From the NCBI GenBank assembly GCA_036971475.1, contig JBAIZL010000002.1:235752643-235816642 (forward strand): DNA of 64,000 nucleotides. Reading direction: 5' to 3'. Source of the stretch: Prosapia bicincta. Its lineage: Eukaryota; Arthropoda; Insecta; Hemiptera; Cercopidae. Shown in pieces: positions 13,046 through 25,040 of the stretch (the first letter of the stretch is position 1; each line of letters begins with the position of its first letter). The translations under genes were made by a program, and so were the position numbers. The notes under the pieces were generated by a model, which was not told the DNA's origin, did no database searches, and saw only the letters and a list, made by a program, of their open reading frames with translations.

Positions 13046-13538
13046 GGCCACTTGGTATATTAACAATTTGTTATCATAGCGACCACCAACTTTTAGGAGT
13101 CTATATTTAAATGTTTGAGATGAACTCTTAGAGCCTACTAGATACTTGCCATTGCACGAGCGTACTGTGACTTTGTATATTTGTTAAACTGTTGTTAAGA
13201 TTGTTAATCATGTATATCTAATAATGCCATATTACACGCAGACAAACACTTCCAAATCTATCCCAAAAATATTTCAAAATTTGTAGGCTGTAAAAAATAT
13301 ATGAAACACTAAGAAATATTTTTTTATATTTCTTTGATCCTTACCCACATGAAGGAGTTTTACATACATTTAAAAAGAGCTCTAAACAAACCAAAAATTT
13401 ATTTTTACACACTAATTCAATGCTACTGGTAAATAGTTGATTTTATAAGCGGCGAGTTTAGAGGGATAAACACTTAAAATGATCTGATATAGTAAAATAA
13501 CGATACATTTTTTAATACAGAATTTACATCTGCTGTGC

Positions 13539-14030
13539 CAGGGGTTCTCAAACTGTGGTATGCATACCCCTTAAGGGTATGCGGGGGGGGGCAGGTAATG
13601 AAAAATTAAACCATTTTAAATTTTTTTATTTCGTGCTACAATGTGATCTGACGTTAAAAAAAATATTTCAGTGCTACACTGTTAGATTCTTGGATCGGTG
13701 TTAGAAAGGAGTATCAAGAACTTTCAAATACTGCTGAAAAAGATTCTTATTGTGTTTTCAACTACATACCTATGTGAAAGAGGGTTTTTGAGCTTAACAT
13801 ATCTAAAAAGTAAGCACAGAAACAAGCTTAATGTTGAGGACGATTTAAGGTTGTACTTAACAAAACTTAAGCCGAACACTGATGAACTATGTAAAAAGAA
13901 GTAAACTCTCTCTCTTCTCATTAATGTTTTGTAATGCGTTTCAAATATATTTCAAAATATATTGTTTTTTATGTAAAAAGGGTATTTAATTTACCCCCCT
14001 CCAACAACAAGGGGGTACAAAAAATTTAAA
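13539..14030 (+). pseudogene. hAT transposase remnant (C-terminal dimerisation domain)
   Basis: The left end CAGGGGTTCTCAAACTGTGG, then GTATGCATACCCCTTAAGGG, is the classic hAT terminus (CAGGGGTTCTCAAA). The coding piece starts in one frame at about 13685 (DSWIGVRKEYQELSNTAEK) and shifts near 13735 to ILIVFSTTYLCERGFLSL, then LKSKHRNKLNVEDDLRLYL and a lysine-rich end at 13904. This is the hAT C-terminal dimerisation domain (family knowledge), as in ZBED/SCAN-domain-like proteins. The rest of the transposase is deleted between the terminus and this domain. The expected right terminus was not found; a 'gggggtac' block near 14010 is probably its inner part. Confidence 0.75.
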
Positions 14031-14615
14031 TGTTTCATTAAGGAATACTGTCATTGAAAAGATTCTATCTGTAAAGAATGGTTTTGCTTCTGAATAGGAC
14101 ATCTTTAGAGGAAGCAGAAGACACAACAGCCTTAAGTCTTTTTATATAGACATAAGGTGATGTTAGAATATTTATGTAGGCTTTACAAATCCTTTATTTC
14201 TTGCACAAAAGAAGCCTTAACAAATCATCCTATCCATTAATGGAAGCCAATAAACATTTTCTGCATATTTTGCCAAAAATTCAGTCATCACTGACAGATT
14301 TATGAAGTCTATTTATTGGGACTCCATATAGGCAGTCCTAAACCAGCTTTTTACATGAAAAAGTACTCTGGTAGTTTAAAGAGAATGCCAGAGATGGCAA
14401 ATAAAAAGTTGCTTGCAAATACTCCTTTGATAATGGTATAATCGGTACTATTGTGAAACAGAAACGAAAAAATCACAAAATTAATTATGAACAAGGTCTT
14501 TAAAAAATGTTTCCTTCTTTCGGCAAAGTTTAATGAAATACAAGGATAAACGAGTTTGCTTGAACTAAAACTAAACGAAGAAGTAAATTAGTACACTAGT
14601 AGGCTGATTAGGTTT
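14031..14615. other. AT-rich DNA, nothing recognised
   Basis: No coding homology or terminal repeats seen in this stretch. Confidence 0.5.
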
Positions 14616-14619
14616 TTAA

Positions 14620-15917
14620 CCTTCAACGGGGCGCATAGATTTTCAAACAGGAGAGAGGGCACTTGCAGAGGTTTACTCTGCATAAAAAAAAAACATTTAA
14701 ATTTAAATGGTTTTCGTTTTTATATTTGGGTGACTTTATAACTAAATACTATATAAATACATTGTAAACAATTTCAGAAATCATTATTGCACAAATTGAA
14801 TTTCTAAATGTCGTACTTCTAAAAATATCTTGAATTGTTAAAACGTATAAGCAATGTATACTAGACCATTGTTTTCATTACGAGAGAGGCGTTTGCGGGT
14901 TATTTTTCTGAAATGAAGTAATTAGTACATATATAAATTTGAAATTTATTATAATATTTAGTGACAATAAGGAATGTTTTTTTCAAATATAAATCTCTAA
15001 AAATTAGTGGATGAAAAAATATTACCTTTTTATTTCTCAATAGGTTCTACAGTAAAATAAAAATAGCAGAAACTTAATCTTTGTTGAAAAAAAAAACTCA
15101 TAATTGTTCATTGTTCATTTTCAAGCTCACTAGTCACTATTAGTGTAGCGTGAACATTAACCACTCTCATGAGAATTATGTTTCTTCTTGCTGTCCTCCA
15201 TTGCCTTACTGGTTCATTATAACACAGCATTTTTTGGTTTTTACTAAAAAATGCTTTTTTCCTATTGTCAAACTGCACTTTAATAGCTTCCTGCCAGATT
15301 TTTAGCGGAATTATCCCTACAACGTCAAAATATGACAGATTTTCAACAAATTGGCCACTTTCGTCATTTTTAGATTCACCTATTATGTCTTCATTTGTTT
15401 CATTTTCAATTTCAATGGCTTCTTCGTCAGGCTCATCATCTGGCAGAGACTCGTTTTCATCAAAATTATCTAAAAACTGTGTAACAAAATTTCTGGTAGA
15501 CACTATCCAGCATTTTACGAGTTCTCTCCTCTTCAAATGGAACACAACAGTAAAAGGTGAAACTTAGATACTAAAAAGACATACAACCCTAAAATAATAA
15601 TAACAACAAAATCAGTAATGATTGAACTACAAAAAGTCTTTTGTAATGTAAATACCTGTGCATGAGGAACTCCGCACAAATTAAGTTACATGAAAGGGCG
15701 CTTGCGGATAAAGCCTCCTCAATCTGACCATGATTAACAAAGATTAAATTCACACTAACACTACTTGGAAAAAATTAACAAAAATAGGTTGGGCCATTTC
15801 CTAGAATGCAGGTTGTGGAGTAACGAGCTGGAAATAAACATCTGACAACTGGAAAGACGTTTTCTTAATAAATAATTGTATGTGCGGAGAAAAACTCTGC
15901 ATGCAGCCTCTCGAGGG
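14620..15917 (-). mobile_element. piggyBac-like element carrying an unrecognised ORF
   Basis: TTAA at 14616-14619 and 15918-15921. Left end CCTTCAACGGGGCGCATAG; right end, reverse complemented, CCCTCGAGAGGCTGCATG. Just inside, similar subterminal blocks recur: TTGCAGAGGTTTACTCTGCA on the left and ATGCAGAGTTTTTCTCCGCA on the right. These ends and TTAA flanks point to piggyBac, although the reading frame inside (15108-15545) is not a recognisable transposase. The left 600 bp is repeated in inverted orientation at 15985-16631. Confidence 0.55.
15108..15545 (-). CDS. Unrecognised 145-codon ORF inside the piggyBac-like element
   Basis: Open from Met at 15545 to a stop at 15108. About residues 25-60 are strongly acidic (DNFDENESLPDDEPDEEAIE). 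The C-terminal third is basic (FDNRKKAFFSKNQKMLC, then RTARRNIILMR). The last 50 codons fall in the inverted repeat: a diverged copy is found on the plus strand at 15995-16144 (KKAFFSKNRKMLWFTEP). An acidic N-terminal stretch is common in piggyBac proteins, but no DDD core or cysteine-rich tail is present. It may be a decayed piece of a transposase or an accessory protein; I cannot name it. Confidence 0.4.
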   Translation of the reverse strand: MFHLKRRELVKCWIVSTRNFVTQFLDNFDENESLPDDEPDEEAIEIENETNEDIIGESKNDESGQFVENLSYFDVVGIIPLKIWQEAIKVQFDNRKKAFFSKNQKMLCYNEPVRQWRTARRNIILMRVVNVHATLIVTSELENEQ

Positions 15918-15984
15918 TTAACTGCAAGATAGTTCTGATATAGATATAATAATATTGAATTACATTGAATGTGTTACAGTGCAG

Positions 15985-16631
15985 TTAAACGATGGAAAAA
16001 AGCATTTTTTAGTAAAAACCGAAAAATGCTATGGTTTACCGAACCATTAAGGCAAGGGAGGACAACAAGAAGAAATATAACTCTCTTGAGAGTGGGTCAT
16101 GTTCATGCTACATTAGTGGTGACTAGTAAGCTTAGAAATGAATAATTATGAGTTGATTTTTCAACAAAGACTAAGTTTCTGCTAGTTTTATTTTACAGTA
16201 GAACCTGTTTTGATATAAAGCCAATTCGCAGGGTTATATATTTGAAGTAAAACATTTTTTATTTTCACTGAATATTATAATTAGTATCATATTTTTATAT
16301 GTACTATCAAGATAAAATATTTTTTTATGTATGGACGTTGAATTACTTTATTACAGAAAATAACCCGTAAACGCCTCTCCCGTAATGAAAATAATGGTCT
16401 GGTATAGATTGCCGACACATTTCAAAATATTTTTAAAAACGTGACGTTTATATATTTAAAATTGTACAATAATGATTTCTGAACTTATTTACAATGTATT
16501 TATGTAGAATTTAATTGTGAAGTCACCTAAATAATAAAAACGAAAAGCATTTAAATTTTAAAGGGTTTTTGTGTAGAATAAACCTACGCAAGCACTGCTT
16601 CCGTTTTTAACTCTATGTGCCACCTAAAAGG
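15985..16631 (+). mobile_element. Inverted partial copy of the 14620-15917 element
   Basis: Reverse complement of about 14620-15260, including the end of the ORF, the block AAACGCCTCTCCCGTAATGA (compare 14880-14896) and a terminus CTCTATGTGCCACCTAAAAG before TCAA, the complement of a mutated TTGA. The two copies make an imperfect inverted repeat with arms of about 600 bp around a 0.7 kb centre. Confidence 0.7.
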
Positions 16632-16639
16632 TCAACAAC

Positions 16640-18440
16640 TTTTATAATGTAACTTTGTATTTTAATACCATTTTATTTAGCTTGGTAAAAAGGATAAATT
16701 TGTAACTTTAATTTCATGGGTTACAGTGTAACTATTGTGAAAATTTGCCCTGGTTTCTCTGCTCAAAGAGTATTAAATTAAAATTTTTCTTTCTATTAGA
16801 AATACAATTTTGTATGACACACTGAGACGGCTAAAAACAGTCTCGAAATATACAGATTTTACAAAAGAAGGCAAAATCAGTAAAATTACTTCAAATAAAG
16901 ATTTTAAAACGCAATAGTGGAAGTGAAAGTTGCGGGCCAAACCTATCCGCTATCAGAATAGGTAAACAAAGCCGGTCCACAAGGGCTGGTTTTGGCTAAC
17001 AAAATGAAAGAGGGGAAACCCCATTGTATGAGCATGAAGTGAGGTGATTCAACGATAGAGGAAGACGGACATTTTTTTCTGGACATCCAGAACCATGGAC
17101 TCCCAGGTGCCGTTCCAAGGCTAAGTCTTAATCCATAGCTTAAGATGGAAGTGGAGATGTCAGCTCTTCAACCGACAGAAGTCGAATATAAATTTTTGTA
17201 ATGTAAATAAACAGTATTAAAGACGGCCTTAAAATTGTTCATTTGCTTCCGCTAGAACATTCCAGCCTCCAGGGAACCAACCTTGGGAGAAGAGGAGCGA
17301 GGTGCAGTGAAGATTTTTGGGGCGTCAAAATTTTAATAACAAAATAACCATTTATTAATTTAAATATAAATTTCAAAATTATAAATAAAGATTTCATTAA
17401 AAATAAAATTATTATCAAATTGATTTTTCATTAGAATAAAAAATATATAAGCAACTGACTTTTTATTGGAAAAGTATCTAAATGATGGAGATTAAAATAA
17501 AATCATTCAAATGTAAATTACTAATATCAAGATTAAAGTTTATCAAATTGTTACAAGGTCAAATTTAACAAGTTGAGACAAAGAAAATCCAATGTCATCA
17601 TTAAAATTATATATTTAAATTCAACAAGAAAAATAGAATGAGAATTTCAATTAAAAAAAATTTAAAGTAAAATCGCTCTAACTTGGTTAATATTGTTTAT
17701 TTTATGTCCAAAAATTACATCATACAACCAGTATTAAAAATATGTAATAACGAAATCCTATAAAATTGTTGTACGAATCTTTTAGATTTATATTTGGGAG
17801 CACAAATGTAAATTGACATTTAAATGATTTGGAAGTAAACTTGCGCTTACTTCTGAAAATAAAATAATGGACATGAAATAAAACCATATAATATAAACAT
17901 TTCTCATTCTATTCAAAGTCGTACATTTTATAAATTTGTGTTAGAAGAATAATTTATGTACTTTAATCAAAACAACAAGAACATTTAAGAACCATTATAA
18001 GCTATTTATCTTTATTTTAAGTAAAAACTGCTTTTTTTAAGAGAAAATAAAATAAATCTTTGAGATAAAATTGTCGAGTCAATTTTAATATTGTATTGTT
18101 TAAATTTCAAATTAATTAAAAATCAAGTTAAAACTACAAAAAGTATAAAAATTATTATTAATAGCCTGTGGTAAATCAGTAATAAAATTTCTAGAATTTT
18201 TCCAACCATTTTCAAAAATAAAAGCAAACACTTCAAATCAAGTTAAAAAAAAAGAATTCTAATAAATATGTATGCAATAGCAAATAATTATATTCATTTT
18301 AATATTGATAAAATTATTAATAATGAGCTTAAAATCTATCAAAATAAGATAGAGCATTATGGTTGGTTTTGTAAATGAAGTCCAGGGATTTTATCCATTG
18401 GCAGATCACGCTTGACACACTACAGGTACCAGGACATGGT
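16640..18440. other. Mostly AT-rich DNA with one GC-richer block at 16920-17330
   Basis: The block contains AGCCGGTCCACAAGGGCTGG, AATAAA-like sequence near 17207 and CTTCCGCTAGAACATTCCAG, followed by GGGGCGTCAAAA. It could be the end of an LTR and its leader, but I found no second LTR and cannot confirm it. 17340-18440 is featureless and extremely AT-rich. Confidence 0.35.
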
Positions 18441-18660
18441 AAGTCGAGTGAGATCATATTTTGACCGCGGCTGAACTGTCGAGTTTCGGCTCTACAGCAC
18501 CCATCATCAGTAAGTCAATGTAGAGCGTAAAACATACACGGCGTGTTGTAACAGGGGCTGGACGCAAGATTAGCGCCAAAAGAAGCGAATCCAATTTTAG
18601 CCGCAACACGTGGAAAACCTCTTGCCAAATAACATACCTTTCAATATAACTAATAAAGCA
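18440..18660 (-). mobile_element. Hammerhead-like repeat, family G (PLE/retrozyme-type)
   Basis: On the minus strand, 18510-18483 reads CTGATGATGGGTGCTGTAGA then GCCGAAAC: the invariant CTGANGA, a short hairpin and GAAAC, with ACTCGACAG following. This fits the order of a type I hammerhead core (stem I, CUGANGA, stem II, GAAA, stem III). It lies in a 200-bp GC-rich island. No coding sequence adjoins it. Catalytic activity is not implied. Confidence 0.5.
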
Positions 18661-18679
18661 CAATGAACCATGTACTTTC

Positions 18680-19245
18680 CAAGTTTTATTTAATAAAGTT
18701 ATATAAAACTGGATCAGCCAATCAGTCAGTTCAAGCTATCGAACAGCCTCAAAATTCACCACTTTGCATCAAATTTTTAAAAAAGTCCCGGACCCTTATT
18801 TTTAGATGTAGAATATTTCATATACAGAAAATTAACAGGTTTTTAAATTGTCAACCAGTTTCTTTAACCAGACAGTAAAATATTACATATTTATAAATTA
18901 AATCTGTGAAAAAGTTACTCCAAGTGTTTAAGAAACCTACATAAAAATACAATCAGGAATTGAATCTTGTGAGTCAACCCTTAAAGACGTAATAATGTTG
19001 CTCAACCAATTCCCAAGATGAAGGAGTCAGTTGATAAATAGGATGAATGAATTGGAAACTAAGTAATCAAAAAAAAAAAAATTAACATGTATGACTGATC
19101 CTGGGTAGAACAACCTGAATTTTAAACAGGACCTTGAAGAAACTTAGAATGCATTTCACCAAACAAACAATTTAGATTTAGTTCTATATAAGAATCACAT
19201 TTTATCGATAAAAATTATATTACAAAAAGGAGTTGTAGTACTTAC
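18680..19245. other. AT-rich DNA, nothing recognised
   Basis: No element or gene seen; the candidate mini-exon begins at 19246. Confidence 0.5.
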
Positions 19246-19290
19246 TGGACTATTCATCCCGGCGAACATGCCCAAGAAGGTACAGCTATC
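19246..19290 (-). other. Candidate 45-bp internal exon (possible UBE2G1 3'UTR exon or orphan mini-exon)
   Basis: On the minus strand TTTTATTAG precedes and GTAAGTAC follows a 45-base block that is much richer in GC than its surroundings. It is open in one frame as DSCTFLGMFAGMNSP. The size is a multiple of three. I do not recognise the peptide. The position downstream of the spliced-looking 3'UTR of UBE2G1 makes a 3'UTR exon possible; a cassette exon of another gene is equally possible. Confidence 0.3.
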
Positions 19291-19660
19291 CTAATAAAAG
19301 AAAACACAAATCATTTCCAACCACAAAACAAAATAACAACTTTAAATGAAAGCCACCATTATTGAAATTCAATAAACTTAGACTGAATTAAACATTAAAA
19401 TAGTTCAGATTAAATCTAGAATGTGATTTTACCAAAAATGAATAAACAAGAAGAATCAAGAGTTAAAATGCAAAAAGGCTTTTCAGTCATACTCGAGAAA
19501 CCATGACACCGGTATAAGTAGCCTGCAGAGCTGAGGCACTTGAAACTAATCTAACAATTTGCATTTCTACACAACCTACATTGGGAGTGGCATTTTAATT
19601 CAGCGTACCCACATTAATCCTATAATTATAAATTAAGTAGTAGATTATCTGTAGTATTAA

Positions 19661-20718
19661 CATATCGACTACTATGGCGGTCACCGGTGGCCGACACGGT
19701 ATTGTTGTATAGGGCCGTGTCAGTCACTCATGACCTACAAAGTATTGTTGCATAGGGCCATGGTGGTCACCGGTGGCCGACACTGTATTATTGCATAGGG
19801 CCGTGGCGGTCACCGGTGGCCAACACTGTATTATTGCATAGGGCCATAGCGGTCACTTGTGACCAACGATGTAGACCTAACTTTAGATCATCACACAAGA
19901 CTGTCTGGCATATTCACGATGTATTTCACCATATGAGGTGTCCGACACGGCCTCTGTGTGTGTTCTTGCAACTATGCGGTCCGAAATTTTTTTTACACTT
20001 TAATTATTGGGAAACTATAAGTTCTGAATTACAAGGAAATAGTTTTTATTTACACTTCCTTGTAGAACTACATTACATCTTAGAATAGTGTTACATTTAA
20101 TTTGATCCTAAAAAAAACACTGAATTAGAAACCAAAAACTTTAGTTGAAAACGTCTTCGTCCAATTCATAAGATCATATAAAATTTGTAGAAAAAGCTCA
20201 GTTTGAAACATACTTGTATTGAAACAATACAACATAATTGTAAGAATAATGTTCAGATTATATATACATTCTAATTATTCTAGAGAAGATATTTTCAAAC
20301 AAAAATACAGTTATGCTGAAAATTTAAATTGTGTATCTATAAAATACGTGGGAAAAATCTAGTAGCTATATTTATAGTTTAAAAATATCTATAATATAGT
20401 GAAAATATGTTATAGTATATATTTATACTTGAATTTATATTGAAAAAAATACATGAAAAATTTTAACCTTTTACAGTTCATTTGGAAGATCGGTCTTGAA
20501 CTGGGAATGCGTAGTAAGCTCGACAACGTGACGCCTTGTGGTATAAATATTTACATCGCGCCATGACGATCACTGGTGTCCGATGACATAAGAAATAAAT
20601 TAGTTTAAATGAATAAACACACTAGAAGACTAAATATCATCATGTTTTGTCATTATATAAACAAAAAGTACAAAATTGGGTTTGAAGGTTATCAGAAAAC
20701 TGGCTGGCAGTCAATGTG
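19661..20718. mobile_element. piggyBac-like element (1058 bp) with palindromic subterminal repeats
   Basis: TTAA at 19657-19660 and 20719-20722. Left end CATATCGACTACTATGG; right end, reverse complemented, CACATTGACTGCCAGCC; TTAACACATTGACTGCC-type ends are typical of some insect piggyBac families (from memory). The left 200 bp holds four to five tandem copies of a 47-bp unit around GGTCACCGGTGGCC (19670-19865), and one diverged copy (GATCACTGGTGTCC) lies near the other end at about 20567. No transposase is recognisable. Confidence 0.6.
19675..19865. repeat. 47-bp subterminal tandem repeat with CACCGGTG palindrome
   Basis: Units read GGCGGTCACCGGTGGCCGAC, then ACTGTATTATTGCATAGGGC. GC content contrasts sharply with the surrounding sequence. 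The last units have drifted (GGTCACTTGTGACC), keeping a palindrome while changing its sequence. Confidence 0.85.
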
Positions 20719-20722
20719 TTAA

Positions 20723-21600
20723 ATACACAAAATTATACTCTATTAGACAAAAACATACTGTACTGTGCTAAAGTACCTATTCCTCTTCAGTAGGGTATCT
20801 AAGAATCTTGTACAGTCAATAAGACAACTATATTTGATATTACTTCCTGAAAGTGCGCTAGGTTTCTACAAGTTATTGGGACAAAACGGTGATATCAAAT
20901 ATGGTAGAACGGGTTACACTGAGCTAGAAAAACAGTAGAAGAAATCAACACATATTTACTGATCAAAAATAAACCTGTTTCTGAATATTTTTTAAGTTTG
21001 ATAATTTAAAACCATCAAAACATCCAGTAGTTATCAGTAAAGACAAAAATATACAATATTACAAACAAACGGACTCAAATTTAAACCTAATGTATTTTTT
21101 TTTAAATTTACTAAAAAGTTAAATTCAACCCACAGAACTTCAATATCATTTGCTTTTCAGAACACAGATTATGAAATTATTGTGAAATTTTTAACTACAC
21201 ATAACATGCAAATGGAGCATTTCCAGACCAATGTTTATAGCAACCTTATTTTCTACTTTTTATATTTATAATCAGATCCTGAATTTTTGACATGCAGATC
21301 TGAAACCACCAGTTTATAGGATAAAAACTGGAAAAACAAACTTGTCAAATCAATTTACATTTAAGTTGAACTCCATTAGAGCAACTGCTGTAGGATTTTA
21401 CTAGAAGAAGCACGTCTTCTTCTGTAACCTGACAATTCTAAGACACTGACTATCACTTTGACTATAAGGCACTTCCTTAATTTTATTCTATTAACAGGCA
21501 AAATCCTTATCTAAGAATAAATATTTTGTATCACACAAGTGGTCAAAATCTAAACTTCAAAAAAAGAAAACACTTTAATGCCAAGAGAACCACAGAACAA
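20723..21600. other. AT-rich DNA, nothing recognised
   Basis: No coding or mobile-element signature identified. Confidence 0.5.
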
Positions 21601-21905
21601 AAAAGGGTGAAGATTTTTACAAGCATTTACATTCTTAATACATTCATCTTCACTTGTTAGGAATATTACTATATATTTGAGTACATTTTTCTGCCTTTCC
21701 CAAATATTACAATATTTTATTTTGTTTCAGAATGACTCCATTTTCAAAACTTAAATTATACTGTTTGTCCAAACTTTGAGTTTGTCATTATATACTGTTA
21801 GCCACGCCCCACCACTTGCAGACCTCTCTTCCTATTGGTGCTCGCTTACTCTTGCTCATCGCGCCTAACTACTTAATTTCAAACCTCTAAACACAACGTC
21901 CAACT
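21601..21905. repeat. Interspersed repeat R, copy 1 (uninterrupted)
   Basis: Shares blocks in the same order with 47005-47470: TTTTCTGCCTTTCC, GAATGACTCCATTTTCAAA, TATATACTGT, CCTATTGGT and ACTCT. Family unknown. This copy lacks the 197-bp insertion found in copy 2. Confidence 0.65.
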
Positions 21906-22599
21906 GTGTATTTATCTGTTTGATTATTACATTTCCGTTTTTTAACTTTGCTTTATAAATTTGTATTTCCGATGCGACCTATCTAACAGCACAAATCAAC
22001 TCGCATCAAGTGGTCATGGCAACGGAATTGTGTTGCACAAAATTATTATTTTGTAATTGTAATAAATAGGTAAACAAAATTAATAAAATGCTACTTATGC
22101 TTAAAGCTTAGTTGGTCTCATAACATTCACGCAACCAACTATTCACTTTACATTTATAAAATCTTTATACTATAATAATTACAAAACATATTCACACATA
22201 TTAACAACATATTTTTTAATTATTATTCACAATATATTTTTCAAATAACAATGTGGAAAGGCAATGTCACAGATCTAATATCATTGCGCTCACCCACTTA
22301 CTGGAGTCTAACGTAGAACTGAATGATAAAGTGATAAAAGACTAGGGTAGGAGGTTGATCTAAGTGGACAGCTGAAAAATTAGTTATAAACATTAGGCAG
22401 GCAATAAAAATCCTGTTTTATGTGTCCTGTCTTTCCAAGAAAGCATTAATGCGGACATAATTCATTATGGTGACAGTTGAAGAGGGGAAAACTATTGCTT
22501 AGACATGAGAAACATGTTACACATGTTTTTCTGAAGCATGGAGGCGATTAAGAAGGGTCAAGAAGACTAAACAATAAATAAAAAACCAACCCTAGTTTT
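21906..22599. other. No gene seen
   Basis: AT-rich sequence without recognisable coding potential; possibly more of the repeats on either side. Confidence 0.45.
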
Positions 22600-22685
22600 T
22601 TTAAGCAATGATGGAACCAACATTCGCATGTCTGCTAAACACATTTTGTAGGGACGAGATGGTTTCATCCTAGGGAAGCAATGGG
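22600..22685 (-). mobile_element. End of a piggyBac-like repeat (family shared with 26498)
   Basis: On the minus strand the end is CCCATTGCTTCCCTAGGATG after TCAA, then CTACAAAATGTGTTTAGCAG. The same order of blocks occurs on the plus strand at 26498-26551, there after a proper TTAA. Two dispersed copies with the same end support a transposon family. Confidence 0.5.
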
Positions 22686-23157
22686 TTGAATATAATTATC
22701 AACTTAAAACTATACCTTGGTCTCAAATTTCAAGATAAAACCCAACATTTTTTATTTATTGAAAAAATATAAGATGTATCCTACAGAGAAGTGGCAGCCT
22801 TTTAAGAGAGGTATCATATACCGGTGGATCCTATATTATAAAAAAAATGTACATAAAATTATTTCATGTGGAGAGCGTTTATCCAACAGATAAAACGTGA
22901 AACTGCGCTGCCGTCGGAGGACTTGATAAAACGAGAAATCGTTAATATTAATTTTGAAATAGCATTTAGAACAACTAATTAACACAAATAATCCTCCACG
23001 GGCCGTGGACAGTGCGTTCACTTATAAAAGTATACTATACTATAATATATACTATATATAGTAATGCTATTTAGTATATCGCTGGTCTATTTTAACATGT
23101 GCCTTCTTAATATAAGTTTTATCACTTAGGTCTCGGTCGCTCTGGGAATTGTTGCGG

Positions 23158-23541
23158 TCTCGAGCGACATTCTGATCCCTTATGTCTTTTATTCCCGCAT
23201 TTGTAACAGATAAAGTCGAAACGTGGTCTCCTTAATAAAGCTTAGATATGTGGTTTCGGTCTTTCCAGGTTAGCTGTGGCTCTCATGGAATCTATATGCT
23301 CCGAAGTATTCACTTGAGCACAGATCTTGTAGAATTCGTTAAAATTATTCAGCCGTGCTGTGAATGATATCTGATGTGGAACAGCTGGAGACATACCTTC
23401 CACTATAACACTGGTAATATCGGATTCGGATTTATCTAGTGAGAGCAATTCGGTATTTTCTTTAATGGCTTCGATATATGATTCTAATCTCTCTCGGAGT
23501 CCTTGTGGTCTATAAAAGAGAGACTGATTTAGAGTTGTCAT
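23158..23541 (-). pseudogene. LTR-retrotransposon gag fragment with CCHC zinc knuckle
   Basis: A 99-codon frame (23541-23242) reads FYRPQGLRERLESYIEAIKE and later DITSVIVEGMSPAVPHQISF, a layout typical of Ty3/gypsy-type Gag capsid C-terminal regions. After a stop and frameshift, 23218-23158 reads FICYKCGNKRHKGSECRSR, a zinc knuckle with exact C-x2-C-x4-H-x4-C spacing. Capsid C-terminus followed by a knuckle is the usual Gag order. The rest of gag, pol and the LTRs are not seen next to it. The knuckle would bind packaged RNA in an intact element. Confidence 0.7.
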
Positions 23542-25040
23542 TTGTGTACGAAGTATGAACTGCAGAACGGCTACTTTATAGAATTGTATTTGGTGTGCCT
23601 AGCCATGCATGACCCTAAACATGACCAAACAATTTTCTATTATTCTTCGAGCTCTGCTTAGCCTATAGTTTTATATTCTTTTCGGAATTTCCACTTTAGA
23701 GGGCTACAATAATTTCATAAATAACTTCATTTCTTATATGAAATTAATTTATCAATTTGGGATGGATTATATCCTCCCACCAAATTAGAAGATAAAAAAT
23801 AAAAATTTGTTTAACATCTTTATTAAAGCCGTCTTAAATATCTCCTTCCTCAATTGAGATAGTTGATGGACAACCATACAATTCAAAACTCGTTCAGTTC
23901 AGGAAACTACTCTGCTTACTCAAGCTATTATTAATACAGTGGAACCCCTATTAATCAGCCTACCATTTATCATAGGGTGATCCATACAAGAGTTACCTTG
24001 AAATGACAGATAGCAAAAAACAAGCTATAGAGTTACCTTATACAGTAGCCGCAGCATAGTGTGATCACGCTTAATGCTATAATTCGGTATATATATATAT
24101 AAGTACATGTGGGCCAACTGGACAAATATGTTTTGTATGTAAACAATAAACAACCAAATCACAATTTCATTTTCCGGTTACCCATAATAAGCTGACTGGC
24201 GAGAAAAGTGTTTTGGCGCTTACCACGAAGACATGTTTACGAATCACATGTGATTGATTTGTGAGTTTATAATATAAATATTTTGTAAATAGAACGGAAG
24301 TGTAAACATATTCTTTGTCTGATAAGTAATACATAAGGCCCGACAAATAATACTTAAGATTCATAACAAGCAAATGTTTTGAAACTTAGTCATTTTTTTA
24401 AGGAATTTACTTTATAATGTACTTCCTAGTAAAGATGAGTTTATCCAAGTGTATCAATGTTTGTACTTAACTTCAACAGAAAACGTTTCTCTAAGAATTA
24501 TTGTACAACTAAATATTTAGTCAATACTTCTTATTTTTAGGTTTTGTGAAATTTTAAAAACAATAGTGAAAATCAATACAATGTGACATTAAAAATTATT
24601 TATTTTATTATCAAAGTAACTAAAGATAAACTTCTTTCAATGAACCAACTTGTTTGATGGGAATAATCAACTCATCTTCACTAAAATTGTTAGAAATATG
24701 TGCGTCGGGCCGCAACTCCCGACTAAAAGCTCCTAAAATCATATCTTGTTTAAAGTGCTGTCAGCATTAATCTATCAAACAGAAACCATCGTAATTACAT
24801 ATGTAAGTAGTGTGTAGCTTGTTGTTTAATACTGTGCATTCATTTTTCCAAAAGTAGCAACACCGATTGAATAATACGAATAAACCAAAAATGCTACTAG
24901 ACAACAATGTTGCGCCTAGTGGCCCGAAGGAATTCGGTTCAGCCTAAAGTGTTAAGCCTAAAATACATGGCAGATAAAGTATTAATATCAGATTAAAATT
25001 CATAATTTGTAAGTTTAATTATAATTATTATAACACTAAC
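23542..25040. other. AT-rich DNA, with a possible Tigger-type end near 23938
   Basis: TACAGTGGAACCCCTATTAA at about 23936 resembles pogo/Tigger termini (TA then CAGTGGAA); no partner end was found. The rest shows nothing recognisable. This lies immediately downstream of the UBE2G1 3'UTR donor. Confidence 0.35.

Noticed and set aside
16920..17340. Solo LTR and primer-binding region
   Set aside because: Composition and an AATAAA-like signal are suggestive, but there is no TG...CA boundary with a target duplication and no second copy in the window.
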